A program made the position numbers and the translations under genes. A stretch of DNA of 64,000 nucleotides. It comes from JBBDMC01 sp963826055. Lineage in GTDB: Bacteria; Pseudomonadota; Alphaproteobacteria; Rhizobiales; Kaistiaceae. Shown here one piece after another: positions 8,641 to 17,736 of this stretch (position 1 is its first letter; each line of letters begins with the position of its first letter). The notes beneath the pieces were generated by a model. It saw only the letters and a list, made by a program, of their open reading frames with translations. It made no database searches and had not been told where the DNA came from. The stretch spans positions 129,745 to 193,744 of the forward strand of contig CAWGVO010000007.1 in the NCBI GenBank assembly GCA_963826055.1, written 5' to 3'.

Positions 8641-8808
8641 GGAAACCCCCCGGGCCAGCGAACGTGCCGCGCCCGGATGCTACGCCGGCCGCCATTCGCG
8701 TGCAACGCCGGCTACCGCCAGCTTCCGCGCCGCCTGCGCTTCCAGCGCCGCGGCAAATGCCGCCGGCTCCCGGTCCTCGGCGAGCGCGTCAGCCAGACCT
8801 GGTACGGC

Positions 8809-9246
8809 TCATTGCTGTGGCGTCTTCACGAAAGTCGCGAAGATATAGTCGACCAGAGCTTTGACCTCGTCGGCGGTGAAGATCGCCGGGAATCGTCACG
8901 CCCTCGGCGGGTCTCGACCCCACCGGCATGCCGTAGCATTCAACCTCGGTATAGGCGCCCTTCAGCCACGCTGGCATGGGCGTCCCCGGACGCCCGCAGC
9001 TCACGATCTCCACCATCGTCTCTTTGTCGAACGTGATGTTCCTGAGGCTGGGGCCAACAGGGTAGTCGCCACCGTTGCCCCCCTGAGCCCTGCTACCATG
9101 ACAATTGAAGCACCCGGCCCGGTTCCAGGCGTCTCTTGCCGACGGCGAGGTCCGAACTGTCCTGCGCCAGGGCGGGGAAAGTCAGTCCGATACAGGCGGC
9201 AAGCGCCAGCATGGAGCCGCGCAGATGGCCGCGCACGCCGCATCAT
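8809..9246 (-). CDS. Periplasmic monohaem cytochrome c, copy 1 (frameshifted)
   Basis: Read with corrections, the protein has a Sec signal (MLALAACIGLTFPALAQ), the haem-attachment site GCFNCHGSRAQGG (CxxCH) and a conserved C-terminal half: GPSLRNITFDKETMVEIV, CGRPGTPMPAWLKGAY (probable Met ligand), ECYGMPVGSRPAEG and ADEVKALVDYIFATFV. This is a small class-I cytochrome of about 144 residues acting as periplasmic electron carrier. At least two frame changes occur, near 9100-9200 and 8890. Its start overlaps the Ig-like gene stop. It is the last gene of the copy-1 operon; by analogy it takes electrons from, or donates them to, the flavoprotein. Copy 2 at 12998 is intact and has CANCH instead of CFNCH. 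Confidence 0.75.
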
Positions 9247-10217
9247 TCCAGCACCTGTGCGATGGATGGTTTCTGGTCGGACTGGCGGGCAAGAAGTGCT
9301 CTTGCCGTAGCTCTACAGCCATCAGGAGCCGGAGCTCGCGGGGTCTGGTCGCATCGAGATGATCCCGATAGGGCACGCGCTTGAGTCCGGAAGCATGCAG
9401 CAGATAATGGTCAGCCACCACCTTCATCCGTGCCACACCGTCTTCCCCGGTCGTGGCCCGGTAGGGACCCATGATGAGGTTGATCCCTTTGAGCGGCTGC
9501 ACCGCTTTCCCGGTCGACGGCCTCAATGGTGATTTCATGGTCCGGCGCCGCGACCGTCCGGACGCGCATAGCCAGCGACCCCGGGGAATGCGCGATCCCG
9601 TTGTTCGAGCCGGCGGACTCCACCATCCACGGGTGCAGGCTGATGTCCGCTGGCGCTACAGCCCGGACCTCCGCGAAATAGAGTGCGCTGGTCCCCGGCC
9701 AGATCGCGTCGCCAAGCCTGCCTGAGGCAACGACGGTGCCGGCCTGGTCACGGACGACGAAGCCGCGGTTGGCGAGGTTGCAACCGCACGAGCACGTGAG
9801 GCCGACGTGGAAGCTGAAGGCATCGCCGGCCATGACCGCCGAGGGGATATCCCAGGCGTTGAGATAGACGTCGTGGGCCTTGACGATGCAGCGGGCCTCG
9901 GCCCTGGCACCCGCATGGGCGACGCCGTCGCCCTCGGCGGGCGCCAGCACGGTGCTGTACCCGTATTCGCCGAGCTCGGTCGGGGCGGTGACGGAGATCT
10001 CTGCGCCGAAATCGTTGCCCTCGAGGGCTGCGAGCGGCGCGCTGCCAATCTCACGACCGGCAGCGTCATGGAACGAAATCTGATCACCCGAAAGATCGTA
10101 TTCTTCGGGACATTCCGCCACTGCTTTGAGGGTCAGCGCGGCGCCGGCATAGGCTTCCTCAGGCGAAATCGACAGGCTCAGGGAGACAGGGAAAAGAACG
10201 GCTTCCGGACTGGTCAT
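9243..10217 (-). CDS. Ig-like multidomain protein of redox module, copy 1
   Basis: Starts MTSPEAVLFPVSLSLSISPE at 10217. Three beta domains can be inferred: an Ig-like domain (about residues 10-110), a second (about 111-215) and a C-terminal carboxypeptidase-regulatory-like domain (HEITIEAVDRESG ... KGINLIMGPYRATTGEDG). No signal peptide is visible, although its partners are exported; the N-terminus may need checking or the protein may cross with a partner. In domain 2 copy 1 has HVGLTCSCGCNLANRG, three cysteines that are all serines in copy 2. A frame change near 9530 and another near 9280 are needed to reach the stop at 9243. I do not recognise the family; a scaffold, chaperone or substrate-binding subunit is possible. 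Confidence 0.65.
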
Positions 10218-10299
10218 GGTTGGGGTCCTCACTCACAAACACTTTGGCCCGGTCGATCCCGAACGGGCATTCCACCAGCGCCTTACACCGACAGAAGAC

Positions 10300-10329
10300 G
10301 TGCCGGCGGGCCACCCGGCCCGCCGGCAC
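10300..10329 (-). promoter_or_regulatory. Intercistronic hairpin, copy 1
   Basis: GTGCCGGCGGGCC, a 4-base loop, GGCCCGCCGGCAC is a perfect 13-base-pair stem located 15 bases after the flavoprotein stop and about 80 bases before the Ig-like start. No U-tract follows, so a processing or mRNA-stability element, or a partial attenuator, is more likely than a full terminator. It is identical in copy 2. Confidence 0.7.
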
Positions 10330-10343
10330 CAAGCGCCGTAAGA

Positions 10344-12414
10344 TCAGGCGGCCGGTTCGGCAGCCGCGTACGTCCCCGCGATATAGCCAGTGACGCACGC
10401 GCGGCCGATGCCGTGCTGCCGGCCGCCGCCGGAGGCCTCGCCGCCGGCATAAAGGCCCGGAATAGGCTTCCCATACATGTCGATGACCTGGCAATTGCCG
10501 TCGATTTTCAGCCCGCCGTAGGAATCGTTGACGGCCAACGGGATCAGCGCGGCATAGAAGGGCGCCTTGTCGATCTTGTGCATGGTCGGCTTCTCGAAGT
10601 CCTCGTCCTTGCCGGCGTCGGCAAAGCCGTTGAACCTGGCGACGGTTTCCTCGAGATACTTGAGCGGCATGTGCTGGAACTTGTTGCCAAGCACCAGACG
10701 GGCAAGTTCAGCGAGCGTATCCGCCTTGAAGAAGAACCCGTTCGGGGGATCGGCGATATAGGGATAACGGATCTTCCAGCCATTGGTGTCGACCGCGGCC
10801 TGATCGAAGATCGCCCAGACCGGCCCCGAGGAGTAGTCCGGAGCCCGCGAGCCTTCGTTCATGGCCATCGCCGCGTCCGAGCCCGCCAAGTTAATAGGAC
10901 GAGCGGATATGCGCCACGCTGGCGTTCCGCCAATCGAGGGCCGTGAACGGCTTATTGGTCCCGGCCGTGCCCGGGGGGAACCTGGCTTCCGCACTGCGCT
11001 GCTCGCCGGTCGAGATCTCGTCGTAGAAGCGCTTGCCGACCTGGTTGACGGCAATGATGTATTCCCAGCCTGCGGTGCCGATGTCGACGCCGAAGGAACG
11101 TATGAACTCGAACGCCGGGTGCCCCGGCATCACCCTGTCGATAACGTCGCTGACGGCCAGAATGTTATTAAGCCTCGGGGCTGGCGAGGGAGTTACCGTA
11201 GGCCTGGAAAAGACCGCCAAGGGCCGCCCCGACTTTCATGCCGGCCAGGATGCCGCTCGCGTCCTCGTGGAGCGGGCCCATCAGGCCGGTGCTGAACTGC
11301 ATCGAAGGTTCGCTCAGCCGCGGGTCGAATTGGGTGCGGAAGGGAATGTTGCCCATAAGCCACCGGTCCCCACGACCACCGCCCTGCGAGCGCGGATGTA
11401 GATGACCTCCTTGCGTTCGTCGATATTGCCGTTGCTCCAGTAGCTCTCCAGCCGTTCGCCAGTCTTGGGACTGAAGCGCGGCGTGTAGCTTGCCTTGACA
11501 CCGAGAATCCTGCCGGAATTGCCACCCTCGCGGATGATTTCGTCCAGGTGCCGGTTGACATGAACCTGACGCCCGCCTTGCGGGAGGCGTATTCAAGGGA
11601 GCGCGAGATGACGAAGCCGCCGGCTGACGCAGCCAGGAGCACCATAGGCTGTCGGCCGTCGCGCCGGGGGCACCGCAGGTTTGGGGGTTGAAGGGTGATT
11701 GTCTTTCCTCCGCGCAGGTTGCCGGAGTCTTCGATGGTGATCGTCCCCGCCTCGATGTCCGTCTTGTCGGCGAGCTTCATGATCGAACGAGGCGGCCCGC
11801 GACTTGGTCATGCCGCCGCCGCTGTGGGTACCGAAATGCGCGCGAAGCGAACGTGGTTGTCCATCAGGAACTGGCGGGTCGCGGCCGCGTTGTCGGCCCA
11901 CCCCCGCTGGAATGCGCGCGAGTTGTAGCGATAGTCGGCAGCCGGGCCGTCGTCGACGACCGACCAGTCGGTCGTGTCGCGGAACAACGTGTCGGGGTCG
12001 TCGGTAACATCCGCCGGCGGCAGTCAGCGGGGCGGTCAGCCATCCGTCGGGATCGGGAAGGCCGAGGCGGTCGCGCTCCTGGACGGCGTCGCCGCCGCCG
12101 AACGACGAAAATCCGCCGTTGTGCGACAATTTGCCGCCGATATCGAAGTTCTGCTCGATGACCAGCACATCGGCGCCGAGGTCATGGGCGCGTTTGGCCG
12201 CCGGCAAACCGGTCGCGCCGGAGCCGCACACGATCACATCGGCCTCGTAATCCCATTGGATGTCTGCCGGGGACGTTTGCGCCTGTGCCTTCCCCGGCGA
12301 CGAAAGGACGGCCGCGCCCAATCCGGCGGCAGCGCCCACCTTGACGAAGTCGCGCCGGCTTACGGCCTTCTGATCCTGAAGCTCGGCGTCGTTTGGTTCA
12401 CGTTTCTTGACCAT
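10344..12414 (-). CDS. Tat-exported FAD flavoprotein (fumarate-reductase-like), copy 1 (multiple frameshifts)
   Basis: Starts MVKKREPNDAELQDQKAVSR after a clear Shine-Dalgarno (AGGAGG). It carries a twin-arginine signal SRRDFVKVGAAAGLGAAV, then the dinucleotide-binding loop DVIVCGSGATGLPAAKRAHD and VIEQNFDIGGKLSHNGG. The C-terminus, PIPGLYAGGEASGGGRQHG then IGRACVTGYIAGTYAAA, is the closing FAD-binding segment of the FAD_binding_2 family (fumarate reductase, urocanate reductase, ketosteroid dehydrogenase). Length is about 690 residues. The frame changes at least five times (near 10895, 11165, 11360, 11550, 11800-12020), yet alignment to copy 2 continues on both sides each time, so the gene is probably intact in the cell. 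Substrate unknown; the likely electron partner is the cytochrome of the same operon. Confidence 0.8.
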
Positions 12415-12997
12415 CAGTGTTTCCTCCTGGGAAGGCCAGGCAGTCGCCTTGCGGAAGACGGCTGTACTGGCAACAAATTCTTGTTTGGCCTTGCTTATTC
12501 AGCATCGGCCCCGCTTGACTCCATTTCCGCCAACATGGCGACACTCTTCCGGCTTGTCCGGCTTGGCGTTCCACAAACCAGCCTCCCTCCACCGTTGAGG
12601 AAGGTCATGGAACGCAGGTTCACCGTCCGGTCAGGGCGCCCGCCTGGCTGGGTCTCTTTCGATTTTCGAGCAGCGCAAACCGACTCGGGTCAGAGACCCG
12701 GCGCCGCCGAAACTGCGCTTCCTCCCTCCGGCCGGCTTCTTGTTGCCGGCCGCTCAACCCGCGTATGCGGGCGGTATACATTTCGCCTTTTTGGTCATGT
12801 TGTCCAGCGTCAGAAACCGGCGGGGGTTTGCCGCTGCATACGCGTTCTGCTGGTCGGCGCGGCCTGCAGCCTCCCGTGCGGCAGCGCCGGCCGGTCCAGC
12901 GCGCGGCCGGCACGACGGTCAGCGGTCTGGAAGCGTCCGGCTGCCCCTCATCGGCCGATCGCTTCCCGATCCGTCTGGGTGCCGGGCATGCCGCCGC
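12415..12997 (-). promoter_or_regulatory. Intermodule region with probable promoter and long leader of copy 1
   Basis: These 583 bases separate the copy-1 flavoprotein start from the copy-2 cytochrome stop. No gene is convincing. At 12729-12752 lies a GC-rich inverted repeat (CGGCCGGC, eight bases, GCCGGCCG) followed after five bases by CCCGCGTATGCGGG (12758-12771). The same arrangement precedes copy 2 at 16621-16665, only 15-60 bases from its start codon. In copy 1 it lies about 315-360 bases upstream, implying a long 5' leader or an inserted stretch. It could be an operator, a promoter or a leader structure. Confidence 0.5.
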
Positions 12998-13432
12998 TCA
13001 TTGCTGCGGCGTCTGCACGAAAGTTGCGAAGATATAGTCGACCAGAGCTTTGACCTCGTCGGCGGTGAAGAGCCCCGGAAGGGTTACGCGCTCGGCAGGT
13101 CTCGCCCCCACCGGCATGCCGTAGCATTCAACCTCGAGATAGGCGCCCTTCAGCCACGCTGGCATGGGCGTCCCCGGACGTCCGCAGCTCACGATCTCCA
13201 CCATCGTCTCTTTGTCGAACGTGATGTTCCTGAGGCTGGGGCCGATAGGGTAGTCCTCGCCGACGCCGCCCTGAGCACGGTTACCGTGACAATTGGCGCA
13301 CCCGGCCCGGTCCCAGGCGTCTCGGCCGACGGCGAGGTCCGAATTGTCCTGCGCCAGGGCGGGGACAGTGAGTCCGATACAAGCGGCAAGCGCCAGCATG
13401 CCGCCGCGCAGACGGCCATGCATGCCAATCAC
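12998..13432 (-). CDS. Periplasmic monohaem cytochrome c, copy 2
   Basis: A complete 144-residue protein. The start is GTG at 13432, overlapping the Ig-like stop (GTGA); an internal ATG at 13423 gives MHGRLRGGMLALAACIGLTV, a Sec signal with cleavage after ALAQ. Haem is attached at AGCANCHGNRAQGG (CANCH, about residues 45-49). The Met ligand is probably in CGRPGTPMPAWLKGAY. A C-terminal helix ADEVKALVDYIFATFVQTP packs against the haem in class-I cytochromes. It probably shuttles electrons between the flavoprotein of the operon and the respiratory chain. Unlike copy 1 it is free of frameshifts, which makes it the better reference for the family. Confidence 0.9.
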   Translation of the reverse strand: MIGMHGRLRGGMLALAACIGLTVPALAQDNSDLAVGRDAWDRAGCANCHGNRAQGGVGEDYPIGPSLRNITFDKETMVEIVSCGRPGTPMPAWLKGAYLEVECYGMPVGARPAERVTLPGLFTADEVKALVDYIFATFVQTPQQ

Positions 13433-14400
13433 TCCAGCACCTGTGCGATGGATGGTATCTGAGGTGTCGGCGCGGCGTAGTCAAATTGCGGTTGCTCTAC
13501 AGCCATCAGGAGCCGGAGTTTCACGGGCCTGGTCGCATCGATATGGTCTCTGTAGGGCACACGCCGCATTCCCGAAGCATGCAGCAGATAGTGGTCGGCC
13601 ACCACCTTCATCCGCGCCACGCCGTTTTGGCCGGTCGTTGCCCGGTAGGGGTGCATGATGATATTGATGCCTTTGAGATGCTCGCCGCTCTCCCGGTCAA
13701 CCACCTCAATGGTGATTTCATTGTCCGGCGCCGCGACCGTCCGGACCGGGATGCTCAGCGAACCCGGGGAATGCGCGATCCCGCTGTTCGAGCCGATGAA
13801 TTCCACCATCCAGCTGCGTGCGCCGATGTCTTGGGGCGCCGTGGCCTGAACCTCGGCGTAGTAGAGCGCGCTGGTCCCCGGCCAGACCGCGTCGCCAAGC
13901 TTGCCGGAGGCGACGATCGCACCGTTCTCGTCGCGGACATCGAAGGCACCGCCGTCGAGCTTGCTACCGCTCGAGGACTTGATGCCGACGTGGAAGTTGA
14001 AGGCTTCGCCAGCCACGATCGCCGTGGGGATGCCCCAGGCATTTATGTGAATGTCGTCGGGTTTGACAGTGCAGCGGGCCTCGGCCCTGGCTCCGGCATG
14101 GGCGAACGCCTTCGCCTGCGGCGGGCACCAGCACGGCACTGTATCCGTATTCGCCGAGCTCGGTCGGGGCGGTGACGGTGATCTCTGCGCCGAAATCGTA
14201 CCCTCGAGGGCTGCGAGCGACGCGCTGCCAATCTCACGACCGGCAGCGTCATGGAACGAAATCTGATCACCCGAAAGATCGTATTCTTCGGGACATTCCG
14301 CCACGGCCTTGAGGGTGAGCGTAGCGCCGGCATCGGCTTCCTCAGGCGAAATCGACAGGCTCAGGGAGACAGGGAAAAGAACGGCTTCCGGACTGGTCAT
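13429..14400 (-). CDS. Ig-like multidomain protein of redox module, copy 2
   Basis: Starts MTSPEAVLFPVSLSLSISPE, like copy 1, and ends PQIPSIAQVLE with the stop overlapping the cytochrome GTG. The layout is Ig-like domain 1 (ATLTLKAVAECPEEYDLSGD), Ig-like domain 2 (AGEAFNFHVGIKSSSGSKLD ... WPGTSALYYAEVQATAP) and a regulatory-like C-terminal domain (NEITIEVVDRESGEHLKGIN; YRATTGQNGVARMKVVADHY). Between about 14115 and 14205 the open frame is kept, but the residues differ from copy 1 in the way expected from two compensating one-base errors. No signal peptide is seen. The function is unknown; the fixed position between flavoprotein and cytochrome suggests a structural or substrate-binding subunit of the same complex. 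Confidence 0.7.
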   Translation of the reverse strand: MTSPEAVLFPVSLSLSISPEEADAGATLTLKAVAECPEEYDLSGDQISFHDAAGREIGSASLAALEGTISAQRSPSPPRPSSANTDTVPCWCPPQAKAFAHAGARAEARCTVKPDDIHINAWGIPTAIVAGEAFNFHVGIKSSSGSKLDGGAFDVRDENGAIVASGKLGDAVWPGTSALYYAEVQATAPQDIGARSWMVEFIGSNSGIAHSPGSLSIPVRTVAAPDNEITIEVVDRESGEHLKGINIIMHPYRATTGQNGVARMKVVADHYLLHASGMRRVPYRDHIDATRPVKLRLLMAVEQPQFDYAAPTPQIPSIAQVLE

Positions 14401-14478
14401 GGTTGGGTCCTCATCTCACAAACACTTGATGGTCGATCCCTGACCGGGATCCACCATCGCCTTACACCGACAGAAGAG

Positions 14479-14508
14479 GTGCCGGCGGGCCACCCGGCCC
14501 GCCGGCAC
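14479..14508 (-). promoter_or_regulatory. Intercistronic hairpin, copy 2
   Basis: The same 30-base inverted repeat as at 10300-10329 (13-base-pair stem, 4-base loop), again 15 bases after the flavoprotein stop. Complete identity between the copies in a non-coding spot, where neighbouring bases differ, suggests selection on the structure. Confidence 0.7.
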
Positions 14509-14522
14509 CAAGCGTCATAAGA

Positions 14523-16605
14523 TCAGCCAGCCGGTTCGGCAGCCGCGTTCGTCCCCGCTATGAAGCCAGTGGTACACGCGCGGCCGATGCCGTGCTGCTG
14601 GCCGCCACCGGAGGCCTCGCCGCCCGCATAAAGGCCCGGAATAGGGTTCCCATATATGTCGATGACCCGGCAACGGCCGTCGATTTTCAGTCCGCCATAG
14701 GAATCGTTGGTCGACAGCGGGATTATCGCGGCATAGAAGGGCGCCTTGTCGATCCTGTGCATGGTCGGCTTCTCGAAGTCGTCGTCCTTGCCGGCGTCGG
14801 CGAAGCCGTTGAACCTGGCGACGGTTTCCTCGAGATACTTGAGCGGCATGCTGTTGGTACTTGTTGCCCACCACCAGATGGGCAAGCTCAGCGATCGTAT
14901 CCGCCTTGAAGAAGAACCCGTTCGGGGGATCGGCGATATAGGGGTACCGGACCTGCCAGCCATTGGCATCGACCGCCGCCTGGTCGAAGATCGCCCAGAC
15001 CGGCCCCGAGTTGTAGTCGGGGGCCCGCGAGCCTTCGTTCATGGCCAGCGCCGCGTCCGAGCCGGGCCCCCAGACATAGGTGGAGCGGATATGCTCCACG
15101 CTGGCGTTCCGCCAATCGAGGGGGGTGAACGGATTGCGGGTCCCGGCCGTGCCCGGGGGGAACTTGGCATTATTACCGCGCTGGTTGCCGGTCGATATCT
15201 CGTCGTAGAAGCGCTTGCCGACCTGGTTGACGGCAATGATGTATTCCCAGCCTCCGCCGCCGATCGGGATGCCGAAGGAACCCATGAACTCGAACGCCGG
15301 GTGCCCCGGCATCATCCTGTCGTTATTGTCGCCGGCGGCCAGATTGCTCTGAAGCCGCAGGCTGGCGCTGGTGTGATGGTAGGCCTGGAAAAGACCGCCG
15401 AGGCCCGCCCCGACTTTCATGCCGGCCAGGATGCCGCTCGCGTCCTCGCAGAGCGGGCCCATCAGGGAGGAGCCCCACTGCATCGAAGGTTCGCTCTTCC
15501 GCGGGTCGAATTGGGTGCGGAAGGGAACGTTGCCCTGCCAGCCACCGGTCCCCACGACCACCGCCCTGCGAGCGCGGATGTAGATGACCTCCTTGCGTTC
15601 GTCGATATTGCCGTTGCTCCAGTAGCTCTCCAGCCGTTCGCCAGTCTTGGGACTGAAGCGCGGCGTGTAGCTTGCCTTCACACCGATAATCCTGCCGGAA
15701 TCGCCACCCTCGCGGATGATTTCGTCCAGGTGCCGGTTGAGCATGAACCTGACGCCCGCCTTGCGGGAGGCGTATTCAAGGGAGCGCGCGATGACGAAGC
15801 CGCCGATAACGGTGCCAGGAGCACCATAGGCATCGCCTTTCGCGCCGGCGCCAAAGCAGGTTTGGGGGTTGAAGCGTGATTGTCTTTCCTCCGCCCAGCT
15901 GCCGGCGTCTTCCGTGGTGATCGTCCCCGCCTCGATGTCCGTCTTGTCGCCAAGCTTCATGATCGCGTAAGGGGCCCGCCCCTTGGTCATGCCGCCGCCG
16001 TCGTGGGTATTTTGAATGCGCGAAAAGCGAACGTGGTTGTCCATCAGGAACTGGCGGGTCGCGGCCGCGTTGTCGGCCCACCCCCGCTGGAAATTGCGAG
16101 AATTGTAGCGATATTCGGCAATCGCGTGCGTCGTTGACGACCGACCAGTCGGTCGTGTCGCGGAACAGCGTCTCGGGATCATCAGTCAGATCCTCGGGCG
16201 GCAGCAGAGGGCCGGTCAGCCATCCATCGGGGTCGGGAAGGCCGAGTCGGTCGCGCTCCTGGATGGCGTCGCCGCCGCCGAACGACGACCACCCGCCGTT
16301 GTGCGACAATTTGCCGCCGACATCAAAGTTCTGCTCGATGACCAGCACATCGGCGCCCAGGTCATGGGCGCGTTTTGCCGCCGGCAATCCGGTCCCACCG
16401 GAGCCGCACACGATCACATCGGCCTCGTAATCCCATTGGATGTCTGACGGGACGTTTGCGCCCGAGCCGCGCCAGCCCCAACCAGCGCTGCGGCGCCAAC
16501 ACCGGCCGCGGCGCCTTTCGCGACGAAATCGCGCCGGCTGGGCCGTGATTTCCCGTTCGAACGGACGCTATTCGAGTCCTTATGCGAGTCCTTCTTGCTA
16601 ACCAT
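14523..16605 (-). CDS. Tat-exported FAD flavoprotein (fumarate-reductase-like), copy 2
   Basis: Starts MVSKKDSHKDSNSVRSNGKS at 16605, preceded by GGGAGAGG. The Tat signal is SRRDFVAKGAAAGVGAAALV. The FAD-binding motifs are DVIVCGSGGTGLPAAKRAHD and VIEQNFDVGGKLSHNGGW; the closing motif is GLYAGGEASGGGQQHGIGRA. About 555 residues lie in one open frame; frame changes near 16455, 16125 and 14860 affect the start, the early FAD region and the C-terminus. Characteristic inner segments are RRAVVVGTGGWQGNVPFRTQ, PGHPAFEFMGSFGIPIGGGG and VNQVGKRFYDEISTG. Family members oxidise or reduce C-C bonds (fumarate, urocanate, ketosteroids); the substrate cannot be read from sequence. No covalent-FMN motif or haem motif is present, so it depends on a separate cytochrome. 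Confidence 0.85.
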
Positions 16606-16620
16606 GTTTCCTCTCCCGCT

Positions 16621-16665
16621 GGCCGGCTTTTCTTTTCGCAGCCGGACCGCCCTCCGCATATGCGG
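16621..16665 (-). promoter_or_regulatory. Putative operator/leader element of copy 2
   Basis: On the plus strand GGCCGGC, a 13-base spacer and GCCGGACC are followed after five bases by the perfect palindrome CCGCATATGCGG (16654-16665). It ends 15 bases before the flavoprotein start codon. The same order and spacing occur at 12729-12771 upstream of copy 1. A dimeric regulator could bind the 12-base palindrome; the hairpin could act in the leader mRNA. Confidence 0.45.
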
Positions 16666-16796
16666 ACTGGATATCCTAGTTGAATTCAGGAACCTCGACA
16701 ATCTGGCGCCAGGGTACTTCCGGACCTTCACACCGCCGCGTGGCCGCTAAGTCATCCGGTGGGATCGGTTTGCCGAACGGGGGCGGCGGAGCGCGA

Positions 16797-17318
16797 TCAC
16801 TGCCCCCTTCCCGTCTTCGGTACCTCGCCCGGCCATGCCACCAGGTAGTGCTCCAGCTCGTCGACAGGGATTCCCTCTTCGCTGAGGGTGCGGCCGCGCA
16901 CCGAGACGCCGGCGGCGTGCACCGTCTCCGGGTCGCCGGAGACGAGCGGGTGCCACCAGTAGAGGTCGCGCCCCTCCGCCACCAGCCGGTAAGCGCAGGT
17001 CGGCGGCAGCCACGTCAGTTCCGGAACGTTCTCCGCCGTCAGCTTGAGGCAGTCGGAAACGCGCTGCTCCCGATGGGCGTAGTCGCTGCAGCGGCAGGTG
17101 TCGGAATCGAGCAGCCGGCAGGCGACCTCGGTCCAGGCGATCTCGCCGGTGTCTTCATACTCCAGCTTGTTGAGGCAGCAGCGCGCGCAGCCGTCGCAAA
17201 GCGACTCCCATTGCTGGTCCGACATTTGGGAGAGGCTGAGCCGGCGCCAGAAGGGAACCTCGTCCGCCGGCCCGTTGTCCGGGCGCTGTCTGTGTCTGGC
17301 CGCCATCGGGATTGTCAT
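16797..17318 (-). CDS. YcgN/UPF0260-type cysteine-cluster protein
   Basis: An intact 173-residue protein. It has the conserved cysteine-rich pattern of the YcgN (UPF0260) family: LCDGCARCCLNKLEYEDTGE (about residues 41-60), VACRLLDSDTCRCSDYAHRE and RVSDCLKLTAENVPEL, then LPPTCAYRLVAEGRDLYWWH. These cysteines belong to the zinc/iron-cluster-binding CxxCxxCC superfamily; the biological role is unproved. Two starts are possible (17318 and 17306); the first follows GGGGCGGGACC. It is a stand-alone leftward gene, divergent from the small gene at 17439. Confidence 0.85.
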   Translation of the reverse strand: MTIPMAARHRQRPDNGPADEVPFWRRLSLSQMSDQQWESLCDGCARCCLNKLEYEDTGEIAWTEVACRLLDSDTCRCSDYAHREQRVSDCLKLTAENVPELTWLPPTCAYRLVAEGRDLYWWHPLVSGDPETVHAAGVSVRGRTLSEEGIPVDELEHYLVAWPGEVPKTGRGQ

Positions 17319-17438
17319 GGTCCCGCCCCTGCCAGCGCGTCAAGGGGGGCGGATTAAGGTTACGTTCAGGTTGATCACCGGTGAACGGAATCCTTCGATA
17401 TTGTCCCGCCTTGAAATCAGTATCCCCGAGGCTTTTCC

Positions 17439-17594
17439 ATGCAATATCTCCTGGTGATGATGGCTGCCCCCCTCGCCGTTTGGGCCGTCGACCGCTTCCT
17501 GTTCGACGGCGATTTCGCCAACGCGATCGTGGCGACCGTCAACGAGGAGCGGCGGCGCCGGATCCGGGCGAGGCGCGGCGCGGCCCGCTCGTAA
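17439..17594 (+). CDS. Small membrane-anchored protein, 51 residues
   Basis: Starts MQYLLVMMAAPLAVWAVDRF and ends RRGAARS. A single N-terminal hydrophobic stretch (residues 3-18) is followed by a short acidic part and an Arg-rich tail (NEERRRRIRARRG). No family is recognised. It lies in the 420-base gap between the YcgN gene and the penicillin-binding protein gene, on the strand of the latter. The composition fits a small inner-membrane peptide, but the length gives little certainty. Confidence 0.4.
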   Translation: MQYLLVMMAAPLAVWAVDRFLFDGDFANAIVATVNEERRRRIRARRGAARS

Positions 17595-17736
17595 GACAGC
17601 GAGACGGTTCTTTCCACGCGGCTGATCCCCGCCGAAACCCGCCGGGCGGAGGTTTGCCGCACGCGGCCGCCCTTGCCTATCGCAGCCAACGCGCACAGAA
17701 TCGACCTGATCGACTCCTCGAGCGGGTTCACAAGCG

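Larger units (their letters stand above)
8809..16605 (-). repeat. Tandem duplication of a three-gene redox module
   Basis: Two leftward copies of flavoprotein, Ig-like protein and cytochrome c lie head to tail. Copy 1 spans 8809-12414 and copy 2 spans 12998-16605. Matching points keep a nearly constant offset: cytochrome stop 8809/12998, Ig stop 9243/13429, intercistronic hairpin 10300/14479, flavoprotein stop 10344/14523 and flavoprotein start 12414/16605 (4179-4191 bases). DNA similarity is high inside genes and hairpins. It ends abruptly at the cytochrome stop codons, where the downstream sequences are unrelated. This points to an older duplication with divergence and not to a recent collapse or assembly artefact. 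Confidence 0.9.

Noticed and set aside
10344..12414. Copy 1 of the flavoprotein as a dead pseudogene
   Set aside because: Each frame change can be repaired by one base and alignment to copy 2 resumes at once; genes that should be essential in this window show the same kind of errors. In-frame stops seen (for example near 10895 and 11170) vanish when the frame is corrected.
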